A stretch of 37,291 nucleotides of DNA from DATIKM01 sp035477595 (lineage in GTDB: Bacteria > Armatimonadota > Chthonomonadetes > Chthonomonadales > CAJBBX01), in assembly GCA_035477595.1 (NCBI GenBank), contig DATIKM010000090.1, positions 1 to 37,291 of the forward strand, given 5' to 3'. The position numbers were made by a program, and so were the translations under genes. Below the pieces are notes generated by a model. It was not told the origin of the DNA. It saw nothing but the letters and a program-made list of their open reading frames with translations, and ran no database searches. Shown piece by piece: positions 25,541 through 34,390 of this stretch (within the stretch, counting starts at the first letter, position 1; every line of letters begins with the position of its first letter).

Positions 25541-28153
25541 ATGCCAATAACGCTGCACGTCATCTCGCACACGCACTGGGATCGAGAGTGGTACCTGCCA
25601 TTCGAGGCCTTCCGGTTGCGTCTCGTTGACCTCATCGACCACCTGCTCGACATCCTTGATCGGGACCCGGCCTTTCTACACTTCAACCTGGACGCCCAGA
25701 CGATCGTGCTGGAGGACTACCTGGAGGTGCGGCCGGGCCGTCGCGCCGAGCTTGAGCGGCGCATCCGGGAGGGGCGCATTGCGGTCGGCCCCTGGTACCA
25801 GTTGAACGACGAGTTCCTGGTCAGCGGGGAGTCCACAGTGCGCAGCCTGCTGATCGGCCACCGGATGGCCGAGGCGTTCGGCGCCTGCATGAAGATCGGG
25901 TATCTGCCGGACCAGTTCGGCAACCTCGGGCAGATGCCGCAGATCCTGCGTGGCTTCGGCATCGACAACGCCATCATGGGGCGAGGCCGCCAGCTAGTGG
26001 GTGACCGCAAGGCCGAGTTCTGGTGGGAAGCGCCGGACGGCAGCCGTGTCCTCGGGGTGCTGATGGCCTGGTGGTACAACAACGCGCAGTACATCCCCGA
26101 CGAGGCAAAGCCCGCCGTCGAGGCGCTGCAGCGCCTGCGCGACACGATGGCGCCCCGCTGCGCCTTCCCGCATCTCCTGCTGATGAACGGCGTTGATCAT
26201 CTGGAGGCCCAGCCCGCGATCGGACGGGTGGTGCGCGAGGCGAACGCGATCATGCAGCGCACGGGCTCACCGGACCGCGTCGTGCACTCCTCCCTGGACG
26301 CGTACATCGGCTCCGTGCGCGAGGCGGCGGCCAGCGTGGGCGATCTCGAGGTGGTGCGCGGTGAGCTGCGGGAGGACCGCGGGGGCGCCTGCCTCGCGGG
26401 AACCCTCTCCACCCGGATGTACCTGAAGCAGGCCAACCACCGCGCGCAGCAGGCGCTGGAGAGCGTGGCGGAGCGGCTTGCCGCCTTTGCGAGGGTGGAC
26501 GGCGCGGTCTACCCGTTCGAGCAGCTTCGCTACGCCTGGAGGCTGCTCATGCGAAACCACGCACACGACAGCATCTGCGGGTGTTCCACGGATCAGGTCC
26601 ACCGCGAGATGATGCCGCGGTTCGACGGTGTCCAGCAGATCGCCGGCGAGCTAACGGATCGAGCGCTGGACACGCTGACCGCTCGCGATCGGCGACGCGG
26701 CGCGCGGCCCGAGTGGACCGAGCTGCGGGTGTACAACACTCTCAACTGGAGCCGCACGGACCCGGTCCGCGCTGTGCTAGAGTGTCCGCTCGGCGAGCCG
26801 TCCCGTGGCAGACCCGAGCGGGATGACGCGCGCGCTCCCTCGGGCTTCCGCCTGCTTAGCGCCGCGGGTGAAGAGACGCCGTTCGCCGTCACCGGAGTAG
26901 AGACCCTGGTTCGGCAGGTGCTGAACCCGCGGGAGCTCCCGCTCGACCAATGGGTGCGTCGCGTCTCCATCGAGTTCGTTGCCCGCGACGTTCCCGCTTG
27001 CGGATTCGCCGCCTACCAGATCGAGCCGCTTCCCTCGATGCCACAGTACGACCCGTACCACAAGGGCGAGGTCGCCTGGCCGCCGGTCTCCCTTGAGGAC
27101 TGCGGCGAGGTGGGCGACGAGTACTTGCACCGCAAGCCGCTCGTCGATCGCGTCTACCGTGCCAGCGCGCTGCCCTCCCCGCTCTCGCCGCACGTGGAGG
27201 CGAACGCCGTGCGGGAGACCTGGGCCTCGGCGATGCGCTGGGCGCTGCCCGTCTCTGCGACGCCTGACGGCCAGGCGCGCTCTGAGGAGCTCGTGGAGTG
27301 CGCCACGACCGTGCGCGCAACGCGGTGGGCGGGCGTCCCGCGCCTGGAGATCGAGGTCGAGTTCGACAACCGCGCGAGCGATCACCGGCTGCGCCTGCTA
27401 GCGTGGGGCTATCGGCGTCCGCTCAGCCACGCGGTCGCCGAAGGCCAGTTCGATGCGGTCGAGCGACCCATCGAGCACCCGCAGGAGCGCGAGGGCGCCC
27501 TGCCCTTCCATCCGCAGCAGTCCTGGGTGTCGCTGGGCTTCGAGGGTGAGCCGGCATCGGCACCGGACGACGAGCCGTGCCCGCCCGAGACCATCACCGT
27601 GATCAATGAGGGTCTTCCCGAGTACGAGATCTACAGCCGCGAACGCGATCTGCAGTTTCCTGCCCTCGCCGTAACCCTTCTGCGTTGCGTGGCCCAGCTC
27701 AGCGGGCGTGGTGACGGGCCTGGAACCCCAACCCCGGAAGCGCAGTGCCACGGCAAGCACCGGTTCCGTCTGTCGCTGCTGCACACGGAGGGCGGGTGGC
27801 GGGACGCGCTGGTGTGGCGCCAGGCTCATCAGTTCAACGTTCCACTGATAGCGGTGCAGTGCCCGCCAGGCGAGGGCGCGGCCTCGCGCTCGTACCTGGC
27901 CGTGGAGCCGGACACCCTCGTCGTGACGGCGGTGAAGCGCGCGGAAGATCGCGACACGATCGTCGTGCGCCTGTTCAACATCGCGCCGGACGTCGCCACC
28001 GGCGCGTGCGTGCGGCTGCCGGGCGCGCGACGCCGCCGGATCGTCACGCTGAATGAGGAGCCGACGGAGGAGTGGGCAGCCGGCGACTCCTGCGCGCTCG
28101 ATGTCGCTCCAAAACAGATCATCACGGTGGAGTTTGATGTCGACAACGCATGA
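25541..28153 (+). CDS. GH38 alpha-mannosidase
   Basis: An 870-residue retaining alpha-mannosidase with zinc at the active site. Zinc ligands are H12 and D14 in SHTHWDREW and D124/H342-D343 in the further motifs; D124 in GYLPDQFGNLGQM is the nucleophile, and NHAHDSICGCSTDQVHREM is the second zinc segment. The N-terminal deacetylase-like barrel, helical middle and beta-sandwich C-terminal half (from about residue 400) have the usual order. No signal peptide, so mannosides are probably cleaved in the cytoplasm after uptake. I chose the ATG at 25541, where the conserved sequence begins with GGGAG 6 bases upstream; the frame is open further up inside the UroD gene. The M55 gene overlaps its 3' end by 17 bases. 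Confidence 0.94.
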   Translation: MPITLHVISHTHWDREWYLPFEAFRLRLVDLIDHLLDILDRDPAFLHFNLDAQTIVLEDYLEVRPGRRAELERRIREGRIAVGPWYQLNDEFLVSGESTVRSLLIGHRMAEAFGACMKIGYLPDQFGNLGQMPQILRGFGIDNAIMGRGRQLVGDRKAEFWWEAPDGSRVLGVLMAWWYNNAQYIPDEAKPAVEALQRLRDTMAPRCAFPHLLLMNGVDHLEAQPAIGRVVREANAIMQRTGSPDRVVHSSLDAYIGSVREAAASVGDLEVVRGELREDRGGACLAGTLSTRMYLKQANHRAQQALESVAERLAAFARVDGAVYPFEQLRYAWRLLMRNHAHDSICGCSTDQVHREMMPRFDGVQQIAGELTDRALDTLTARDRRRGARPEWTELRVYNTLNWSRTDPVRAVLECPLGEPSRGRPERDDARAPSGFRLLSAAGEETPFAVTGVETLVRQVLNPRELPLDQWVRRVSIEFVARDVPACGFAAYQIEPLPSMPQYDPYHKGEVAWPPVSLEDCGEVGDEYLHRKPLVDRVYRASALPSPLSPHVEANAVRETWASAMRWALPVSATPDGQARSEELVECATTVRATRWAGVPRLEIEVEFDNRASDHRLRLLAWGYRRPLSHAVAEGQFDAVERPIEHPQEREGALPFHPQQSWVSLGFEGEPASAPDDEPCPPETITVINEGLPEYEIYSRERDLQFPALAVTLLRCVAQLSGRGDGPGTPTPEAQCHGKHRFRLSLLHTEGGWRDALVWRQAHQFNVPLIAVQCPPGEGAASRSYLAVEPDTLVVTAVKRAEDRDTIVVRLFNIAPDVATGACVRLPGARRRRIVTLNEEPTEEWAAGDSCALDVAPKQIITVEFDVDNA

Positions 28154-28991
28154 CGGTGCGCCGCGAGGCGCCATGATCTTCGCCGACATGGAGGGCGTGG
28201 CGGGGATCCAGGCATGGGAGCAGACGGGCGGCGCCGGGCCCCGCTATGAGGAGGGACGTCGGCTCTACACGGGCGAGGTCAGCGCCTGCGTGCGCGGTTG
28301 CCTTCGGGCGGGGGCCGCCCCGGTAGTCGCGGCGGACGGACACGGGGGCGCCCACGACGGCGGGCGAGGCTTCATGAGCTGGGTCCCGGAGATGCTCGAG
28401 CAGGGCGCGGAGTACGTAATGGGCAGGCGCTGGGCCACCTACGTCGAGCCGCTGGAGACAGGCGAGTGCGGCGTAGTCCTGCTCGTTGGGGCCCACGCGC
28501 GGGCCGGGGTGCAGAGCGCCGCCCTCTGCCACACGGTCTCGGGTTCCTGGCACCGCGTTCAGGTGAACGGCCGCGAGATCGGCGAGAGCGGCATCGTCGC
28601 CGGCATCGCGGGGAGCTTCGGCGTGCCCGTCGCGTTCGTGGCGGGCGACCAGGCCTCCTGCGACGAGCTGGCTGAGCTGGTGGGCTCATCGCTGGTGACT
28701 GCGCCGGTGAAGGCGGCGCTCGATCGCTACGCGGCGCGGACGCTCGCGCCGCCGGATGCCCGAGCCCTCATCGAGACGCGAGCGGCCCAGGCGCTGGCGT
28801 TGCGCGACAACTGGCCGCGGCCCTGGCGACCTGAGCCGCCCGTCCTGATCGACGTTGAGCTGACGACGCCGGACGCGGCCGGGGATCTGGCCCAGCGCGC
28901 CGGAGTGGAGCGGACCGGGCCGCGATGTGTGTGCGTGACGGCATCCTCGTTCTGGGAGGCCTGGCGCCGCCTGTGGCCCGCCGTGGCATAG
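28137..28991 (+). CDS. M55-family D-aminopeptidase (DppA-like)
   Basis: A 284-residue zinc peptidase of the DppA family, which cleaves D-amino-acid peptides such as D-Ala-D-Ala. The zinc ligands of Bacillus DppA are matched in order: D17 and E19 (FADMEGVAGI), H69 (ADGHGG), H120 (GAHARAG) and E150 (IGESG). The catalytic His is at H132 (LCHTVSG). Spacing agrees with the reference enzyme apart from one short insertion. The ATG at 28137 has GGTGGAG upstream and lies inside the end of the mannosidase gene. It is the last gene of the operon. The context points to turnover of peptidoglycan or glycoconjugate peptides after glycan removal. Confidence 0.92.
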   Translation: MSTTHDGAPRGAMIFADMEGVAGIQAWEQTGGAGPRYEEGRRLYTGEVSACVRGCLRAGAAPVVAADGHGGAHDGGRGFMSWVPEMLEQGAEYVMGRRWATYVEPLETGECGVVLLVGAHARAGVQSAALCHTVSGSWHRVQVNGREIGESGIVAGIAGSFGVPVAFVAGDQASCDELAELVGSSLVTAPVKAALDRYAARTLAPPDARALIETRAAQALALRDNWPRPWRPEPPVLIDVELTTPDAAGDLAQRAGVERTGPRCVCVTASSFWEAWRRLWPAVA

Positions 28992-29246
28992 CCGCTCTCA
29001 GGCGGTACGGGACGCGCTGGCCGCTCAGCCACCGCGCTGGAGTCTGACCGGACCGGGCATGCGACCGCCTCTTGGCGGGCTCCGGCGGTGCGTCCCTGCG
29101 ACCCTTTGGCGGGAGGCAGTGCGTCGGGCTCCCCGACAGCCGCGGAGCCCGGCATTCGCCGTGCGCGGTGTCCTGCGCCGGTACGACCTCCTCAACAGCC
29201 TGGCGGAGGAGCACGGGCGCGCATGGATCGGAGCACAAGGAGGCGG
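28992..29246. other. Intergenic region after the glycan operon
   Basis: No gene is supported here. A small hairpin, GTCGGG-CTC-CCCGAC at 29123-29137, is the only clear inverted repeat. It lacks a T-run on either strand, so I do not call it a terminator. Confidence 0.4.
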
Positions 29247-29319
29247 CGCGCTCGGAGGGATTCGAACCCCCGACCCTCAGATCCGAAGTCTGATGCTCTA
29301 TCCACTGAGCTACGAGCGC
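29247..29319 (-). tRNA. tRNA-Arg (anticodon TCG)
   Basis: Read on the minus strand, the 73 bases fold into a full cloverleaf. The acceptor stem is GCGCTCG/CGAGCGC, the D-arm GCTC/GAGC, and the anticodon stem TCAGA/TCTGA around CTTCGGA. The T-arm is GGGGG/CCCTC with TTCGAAT, and the discriminator is G. Anticodon TCG (plus-strand 29284-29286) reads CGA. CCA is not encoded. It faces away from the pyruvate oxidoreductase gene. Confidence 0.95.
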
Positions 29320-29416
29320 GCGGTCGAAGGCAGTCTAGCCGCGTCTCACCGCCTTTGTCAACCAGCGCCGGGCGCCGCTGCGCGCGACCAGGGGAGTAGC
29401 GGCCGCTCGGGCAATG

Positions 29417-29425
29417 TGCCATAAT
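29417..29425 (+). promoter_or_regulatory. Extended -10 promoter ahead of the PFOR leader
   Basis: TGCCATAAT is an extended -10 element (TG-n-CATAAT). No strong -35 hexamer is present at the expected distance. Transcription would begin near 29432, leaving a leader of almost 290 bases before the start codon. Confidence 0.5.
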
Positions 29426-29431
29426 CAAGCA

Positions 29432-29720
29432 TCACTAGAAAGGCTGCATGGGTCACTCCCATACAATGGCGCCCCCTGAAGGTCGCCCAGCCGCCCGCAG
29501 CGACCGAGGTCGGAAACAAGCCAGCGGCGTATGCCTGGGCCGACTGACACGGCCCCGCTTCAGCCAACCTTATACCCATCGGCGCTGTACAGCACGATTT
29601 TCGGCGGGACGCCTGCTCATTGGAGCGGCGTCCCGTTTGTATTTCCGGACCGGCGACAGCGGGCCTAAGGCGGAGCGCGGCGCGCTGCGTCAACCCGCCG
29701 GCGCGAAAGGAGCCTGAGGC
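29432..29720 (+). promoter_or_regulatory. Long structured 5' leader of the PFOR gene
   Basis: The leader can form a branched structure. A closing stem pairs TACA and GCGCC (29462-29465, 29469-29473) with GGCGC and TGTA (29581-29589). Inside lie a hairpin GGTCGC/GCGACC (29481-29486 with 29500-29505) and a longer one, GTCGG/CCGAC (29509-29513 with 29540-29544), with CCAG/CTGG inside it. A terminator-like hairpin follows directly. An alternative hairpin, ATGGG/CCCAT (29448-29462), would compete with the closing stem. This layout resembles a riboswitch or attenuator, but it matches none of the consensus motifs I know (T-box, TPP, FMN, cobalamin, glycine, c-di-GMP). A small independent RNA is also possible. 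Confidence 0.4.
29606..29644 (+). terminator. Terminator-like hairpin inside the PFOR leader
   Basis: GGGACGCC (29606-29613), a bulged T, and GCTC (29615-29618) pair with GAGC (29623-29626) and GGCGTCCC (29627-29634) around ATTG. GTTTGTATTT follows. This is 12 base pairs and a T-rich tail, located 77 bases before the start codon, so full-length mRNA requires read-through or antitermination. Confidence 0.7.
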
Positions 29721-32700
29721 ATGCCACGAAGCCTGGTGACGGTTGAAGGAAACGAGGCCGCCGCATACATGGCGTTCAAGACCAATGAAGTGATGACGAT
29801 CTACCCGATCACGCCCTCGTCTCCGATGGCGGAGCTCTGTGACACATGGTCCGCAGCCGGCGAAACGAACATCTGGGGTACCAGGCCGTTCGTGCAGGAG
29901 ATGCAGTCCGAGGCCGGCGCCGCGGGTGCCATGCACGGTTCCCTGCAGACCGGCGCGCTGACGACCTCGTTCACCGCCAGCCAGGGCCTGCTCCTGATGA
30001 TCCCCAACATGTTCAAGATCGCCGGGGAGCTCACGAGCACGGTGCTGCATGTGTCGGCGCGGACGCTGGCCACGCATGCCCTCTCGATCTTCGGCGACCA
30101 CAGCGACGTGATGGCCTGCCGCGCAACAGGCTGGGCGATGCTCTTCTCGAACTCCGTTCAGGAGGCGATGGACATGTCGCTCATCGCCCAGGCGGCCACG
30201 CTCGAGTCGCGCGTTCCGTTCCTCCACGCGTTCGATGGCTTCCGCACCTCTCATGAGATCCAGAAGGTCGACCGTTTGAGCGACGACGAGATCCGTGCCA
30301 TCGTCGACGAGGAGGCGGTGATCGCCCATCGGCAGCGGGCGCTGACGCCTGATCGCCCGGTAATCCGCGGAACGGCTCAGAACCCGGACTTCTACTTCCA
30401 GGCGCGGGAGGCATGCAACCCTTTCTACCTCGCGACGCCGGCTATCGTCCGGTCCGCTATGGACCGGTTCGCGCAGGTGGCGGGGCGGCGCTACCATCTG
30501 TTCGAGTATGTGGGAGCGCCGGATGCCGAACGCGTCGTTGTGCTGATGGGCTCCGGCTGTGAGACTGCTCAGGAGGCGGTGACCTATCTCGCTGCGCGCG
30601 GCGAGAAGGTGGGCCTCATCAAGGTTCGGCTCTATCGCCCGTTCGACTCCGATGCGCTCCTGAAGGCGTTGCCGACCACGGCCAAGGCCATCGCCGTCCT
30701 CGACCGGACGAAGGAGCCCGGGGCGGTCGGTGAACCCCTGTATCTGGACGTGGTGACCGCCTTGAGCGAGGCGGCGATGGCGGGCACGCTGCCGACCCCC
30801 GCGATGCCGAAGGTCGTCGGCGGCCGCTACGGGCTCTCGTCGAAGGAGTTCACACCGGCCATGGTGAAGGCTGTACTGGACGAGATCGCCAGGCCTGCCC
30901 CGGCAAACCACTTCACCATCGGCATCGTTGATGACGTTACCCACACGAGCCTCGAGTGGGACCGGTCGTTCAGCACCGAGGGCGACGATGTGGTGCGCGC
31001 CGTGTTCTGGGGCCTCGGAGCTGACGGCACGGTCGGTGCGAACAAGAACTCGGTCAAGATCATCGGTGAGGAGACGCCGAACTACGCCCAGGGCTACTTC
31101 GTGTACGACTCGAAGAAGTCCGGCTCGATCACCGTCTCGCACCTGCGGTTTGGGCCCAAGCCCATCCACAGCACGTACCTCATCGAGCGGGCCAACTTCA
31201 TCGGCATCCATCAGTTCGGGTTCGTGGACCGCTACCCGGTGGCAAAGGCGGCGGACACAGGCGCCACCCTGTTGCTCAACAGCCCGTTCGGCCCTGAAGA
31301 CGTGTGGGACGAGCTGCCCCGCCCGCTTCAGCAGACCATCCTGGACCGCAAGCTGAAGCTCTACGTTATCGACGCCTACAGGGTGGCCAAGGACACCGGG
31401 ATGGGCGTGCGCATCAACACGATCATGCAGACGTGCTTTTTCGCGGTCTCCGGCATCCTGCCGCGGGACGAGGCCATCGCGCAGATCAAGCACGCCATCA
31501 AGAAGACCTACGGCAACCGCGGTGAGCTAGTGGTCAAGAGGAACTACGCCGCTGTGGACGAGACGCTGGCGAACCTGCACGAGGTGACCGTGCCCGACCG
31601 CGTCACCAGTGCCCGGGAGCTCCTGCCGCCCGTCCCCGATGATGCGCCTGACCACGTGCAGCAGCTAACCGCCACCCTGATCGCCGGTCGCGGCGACGAG
31701 GTGCCCGTCAGCGCCATCACACCCGACGGCACTTTCCCCACGGCCACCACCCAGTGGGAGAAGCGCAACATCGCGCTCGAAGCGCCAGTGTGGGAGCCGG
31801 ACGTCTGCATCCAGTGCGGCAAGTGCGTGCTTGTCTGCCCGCACGCAGTCCTTCGCAGCAAGGTGGTCGACAGCGCAGCCCTTGCCTCGGCCCCTGAGGG
31901 CTTCCGCTACGCCGACGCCAGGTGGCGCGAGCTGCCCGGCAAGTACACCCTTCAGGTGAGTGTCGAGGACTGCACGGGATGCGAGCTCTGCATCGATGTA
32001 TGCCCCGCGAAGGACAAGTCCCACGTGGGCCGGAAGGCGCTTAACATGCATCCGCAGCGGCCCTTGCGGCAGCAAGGCTCGGAGCACTGGCGCTACTTCC
32101 TGACGCTTCCGGACCTGCCGCGCGACACGCATGCAGTGCGGTTCAACACCGTCAAGAACGTGCAGCTCCTGCGGCCGCTCTTCGAGTTCTCCGGCGCCTG
32201 CGCCGGCTGCGGCGAGACCCCCTACGTCAAGCTTCTTTCCCAGCTCTACGGCGACCGCGCAATCATCGCGAACGCCACAGGGTGCTCGAGCATCTATGGT
32301 GGCAACCTGCCGACTACGCCGTTCGCCACGGACGACGTGGGACGCGGGCCGGCGTGGAGCAACTCGCTCTTCGAGGACACGGCCGAATTCGGCCTTGGCA
32401 TGCGGCTGTCGTTCGACACGCAGCGCGAGTACGCCAGCAACCTGGTCCTCCGGCTGCGTGACCGCATCGGGCACGAGCTCGCGGACGCGCTGCTCCAGTG
32501 CGACCAGTCGGATGAGCCCGGCCTCAAGGCGCAGCGGGGCCGCATTGCCGAACTCAAGGCGACTATTGCCAACGCCCGCGACTCGGACGCGCGGGAGCTG
32601 CTTGCGGTCGCCGACTTGCTGGCCCGCAAGTCGGTGTGGATCTTGGGCGGCGACGGCTGGGCTTACGACATCGGCTTCGGCGGCCTCGACCACGTGCTGT

Positions 32701-33311
32701 CCTGCGGCCGCAACGTGAACGTGCTGGTGCTCGACACGGAGGTCTACTCCAACACCGGCGGTCAGGCGTCCAAGTCCACCTCACGTGGTGCGGTGGCCAA
32801 GTTCGCCGCGGCAGGCAAGCCCTCCCGCAAGAAAGACCTGGGATGGATGGCGATGAGTTACGGTAACGTGTACGTCGCGCAGGTGGCCATGGGCTCGAAC
32901 GACGCGCAGACGATTCGCGCCTTCCTCGAGGCCGAGGCGTGGGACGGTCCGTCATTAATCATCGCCTACAGCCACTGCATCGCGCACGGAATCGACATCA
33001 GCAAGGGGCTGCAGCACCAGAAGCTCGCGTGCGCGTCCGGTCACTGGCCACTTTACCGCTACAACCCCGCGCTCGAGACGGAGGGCAAGAACCCGTTCCA
33101 GCTCGACGCTCGCGCTCCCTCGATTCCGCTGCGCGACTACGTCTACAGCGAGACGCGCTACCGGATGCTCAGGGAGAGCGCGCCGGAGCTCGCGGCGCAG
33201 CTGCTCGCCGATGCGGAGCGCGACGTGCAGGCGCGGTGGCGCGCTTACACCCACCTGGCATCTGCGCCCGGGAACGGGGGCAACGGCAAGTCGACGGGGC
33301 AAGGAGCCTGA
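29721..33311 (+). CDS. nifJ: Pyruvate:ferredoxin (flavodoxin) oxidoreductase, single chain
   Basis: Interconverts pyruvate plus CoA and acetyl-CoA plus CO2, reducing ferredoxin or flavodoxin. At 1196 residues it is the homodimeric type with all domains fused. The N-terminal domain begins TVEGNEAAAYMAFKTNEVM with YPITPSSPMAE. The second domain (about 265-380) has VVLMGSGCETAQEAV. The gamma-like domain (about 415-630) has FWGLGADGTVGANKNS. The ferredoxin domain has C696-x2-C-x2-C-x3-C (CIQCGKCVLVCP) and a second set from C751 (CTGCELCIDVCP). The TPP domain has GACAGCGETPY, ATGCSSIYGGN and, near 976, GDGWAYDIGFGGLDHV with DTEVYSNTGGQASK. AGGAG lies 7 bases before the ATG. The flavoprotein gene starts immediately after the stop. 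Confidence 0.96.
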   Translation: MPRSLVTVEGNEAAAYMAFKTNEVMTIYPITPSSPMAELCDTWSAAGETNIWGTRPFVQEMQSEAGAAGAMHGSLQTGALTTSFTASQGLLLMIPNMFKIAGELTSTVLHVSARTLATHALSIFGDHSDVMACRATGWAMLFSNSVQEAMDMSLIAQAATLESRVPFLHAFDGFRTSHEIQKVDRLSDDEIRAIVDEEAVIAHRQRALTPDRPVIRGTAQNPDFYFQAREACNPFYLATPAIVRSAMDRFAQVAGRRYHLFEYVGAPDAERVVVLMGSGCETAQEAVTYLAARGEKVGLIKVRLYRPFDSDALLKALPTTAKAIAVLDRTKEPGAVGEPLYLDVVTALSEAAMAGTLPTPAMPKVVGGRYGLSSKEFTPAMVKAVLDEIARPAPANHFTIGIVDDVTHTSLEWDRSFSTEGDDVVRAVFWGLGADGTVGANKNSVKIIGEETPNYAQGYFVYDSKKSGSITVSHLRFGPKPIHSTYLIERANFIGIHQFGFVDRYPVAKAADTGATLLLNSPFGPEDVWDELPRPLQQTILDRKLKLYVIDAYRVAKDTGMGVRINTIMQTCFFAVSGILPRDEAIAQIKHAIKKTYGNRGELVVKRNYAAVDETLANLHEVTVPDRVTSARELLPPVPDDAPDHVQQLTATLIAGRGDEVPVSAITPDGTFPTATTQWEKRNIALEAPVWEPDVCIQCGKCVLVCPHAVLRSKVVDSAALASAPEGFRYADARWRELPGKYTLQVSVEDCTGCELCIDVCPAKDKSHVGRKALNMHPQRPLRQQGSEHWRYFLTLPDLPRDTHAVRFNTVKNVQLLRPLFEFSGACAGCGETPYVKLLSQLYGDRAIIANATGCSSIYGGNLPTTPFATDDVGRGPAWSNSLFEDTAEFGLGMRLSFDTQREYASNLVLRLRDRIGHELADALLQCDQSDEPGLKAQRGRIAELKATIANARDSDARELLAVADLLARKSVWILGGDGWAYDIGFGGLDHVLSCGRNVNVLVLDTEVYSNTGGQASKSTSRGAVAKFAAAGKPSRKKDLGWMAMSYGNVYVAQVAMGSNDAQTIRAFLEAEAWDGPSLIIAYSHCIAHGIDISKGLQHQKLACASGHWPLYRYNPALETEGKNPFQLDARAPSIPLRDYVYSETRYRMLRESAPELAAQLLADAERDVQARWRAYTHLASAPGNGGNGKSTGQGA

Positions 33312-34328
33312 ATGATGGACCTCAGCACTCGATACATGGGGATGACGCTCAAGCACCCGATCATCCCCTCCGCTTCCCCTCTCTCGAAGGACCTCGACAG
33401 CGTCCGTCGTCTCGAGGACGCGGGCGCTGCCGCGGTGGTGATGTTCTCGCTGTTCGAGGAACAGATCATCGGAGAGGCCGAGCAACTCGACCACTACCTG
33501 ACCTACGGTACGGAAAGCTTCGCCGAGGCGCTCAGCTACTTCCCCGGCCGAAGCGACTACAAGGTCGGGCCCGAGGAGTACCTGAACCTCATCAGTCAGG
33601 CGAAGGACGCTGTCCAAATCCCGATCATCGCGAGCCTGAACGGCGTTTCCGCCGGCGGCTGGACAACCTACGCCCGGATGATGGAGCAGGCCGGTGCGGA
33701 CGGTCTTGAGCTGAATGTGTACTACATCCCCACCGACACGTCGATGGCAGGCGCCGAGGTCGAGCAGATGTACGTCGACGTGCTCCGCGACGTGCGCCAG
33801 AACGTCACCATCCCGCTCGCAGTCAAGCTCGGGCCCTACTTCAGCTCGCTGTCGCACATGGCACGGCGGCTTGCGGAGTCAGGTGCCGACGCGCTCGTGC
33901 TGTTCAACCGCTTCTACCAGCCGGACTTCGATCTAGCGAACCTGGAAGTCAAGCCCTCGCTCGACCTGAGCTCCTCTCTGGAGATCCGCCTCCCGCTTAC
34001 ATGGGCCGCCATTCTGTACGGACGCGTGCCCGTGGATCTGGCGGTCACGACCGGAGTGCACTCGCACGAGGACGTGCTCAAGGCGGTGATGGCGGGCGCG
34101 AGCGTCACTCAGGTGGCGTCCGAGCTTCTGGCGCATGGCCCGGAGCGCATTGGCGAAGTGGTGGCGGCCATGAAGGCGTGGATGGAGGAGTGCGAGTACG
34201 AGTCTGTGACGCAGATGCGCGGCAGCATGAGCCAGCTGCGCGTGGCCGAGCCCGCGGCGTTCCTGCGTGCGAACTACCAGAAGACGCTCGGCTCCTACGG
34301 GGACGACCCGACCGGGCAGATACTCTGA
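33312..34328 (+). CDS. Dihydroorotate dehydrogenase-like flavoprotein
   Basis: A 338-residue FMN-type TIM barrel of the dihydroorotate dehydrogenase superfamily. The first strand (GMTLKHPIIPSASPLSKD), IIASLNGVSAGGW, LAVKLGPYF, LVLFNRFYQPDFD and DLAVTTGVHSHEDVLKAVMAGAS carry the FMN-binding layout. In true PyrD the segment GLELNxSCPN carries the catalytic Cys or Ser region; here it reads GLELNVYYIP, so pyrimidine synthesis is unlikely. Proteins of this type are commonly found right after single-chain pyruvate:ferredoxin oxidoreductase genes, and here the start abuts the nifJ stop with no gap. That suggests a linked electron-transfer role, not yet assigned. AAGGAG upstream lies within the nifJ 3' end. 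Confidence 0.88.
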   Translation: MMDLSTRYMGMTLKHPIIPSASPLSKDLDSVRRLEDAGAAAVVMFSLFEEQIIGEAEQLDHYLTYGTESFAEALSYFPGRSDYKVGPEEYLNLISQAKDAVQIPIIASLNGVSAGGWTTYARMMEQAGADGLELNVYYIPTDTSMAGAEVEQMYVDVLRDVRQNVTIPLAVKLGPYFSSLSHMARRLAESGADALVLFNRFYQPDFDLANLEVKPSLDLSSSLEIRLPLTWAAILYGRVPVDLAVTTGVHSHEDVLKAVMAGASVTQVASELLAHGPERIGEVVAAMKAWMEECEYESVTQMRGSMSQLRVAEPAAFLRANYQKTLGSYGDDPTGQIL

Positions 34329-34351
34329 GCTGCGACCCCGGCCAGATGCCA

Positions 34352-34383
34352 CGAGGGGGGATGCCGGACGGCATCCCCCCTCG
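34352..34383. terminator. Shared terminator between convergent operons
   Basis: CGAGGGGGGATGCC (34352-34365) and its perfect complement (34370-34383) form a 14-bp stem around GGAC. It lies 23 bases after the flavoprotein gene and 7 bases beyond the stop of the leftward phosphatase gene. Neither strand has a long T-run, but the position and stem strength fit a two-way terminator. Confidence 0.75.
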
Positions 34384-34390
34384 GCTCGTC

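Noticed and set aside
29059..29424. Plus-strand open frame across tRNA-Arg
   Set aside because: It reads through the complement of the tRNA and has no conserved motif.
29432..29644. Known riboswitch or T-box in the PFOR leader
   Set aside because: I looked for the core motifs of T-box, TPP, FMN, cobalamin, glycine and c-di-GMP elements and for an SRP RNA core, and found none; left as unassigned.
29358..31493. 711-codon minus-strand open frame across the PFOR gene
   Set aside because: Antisense to a clearly conserved enzyme and with a His/Arg-rich random-like translation.
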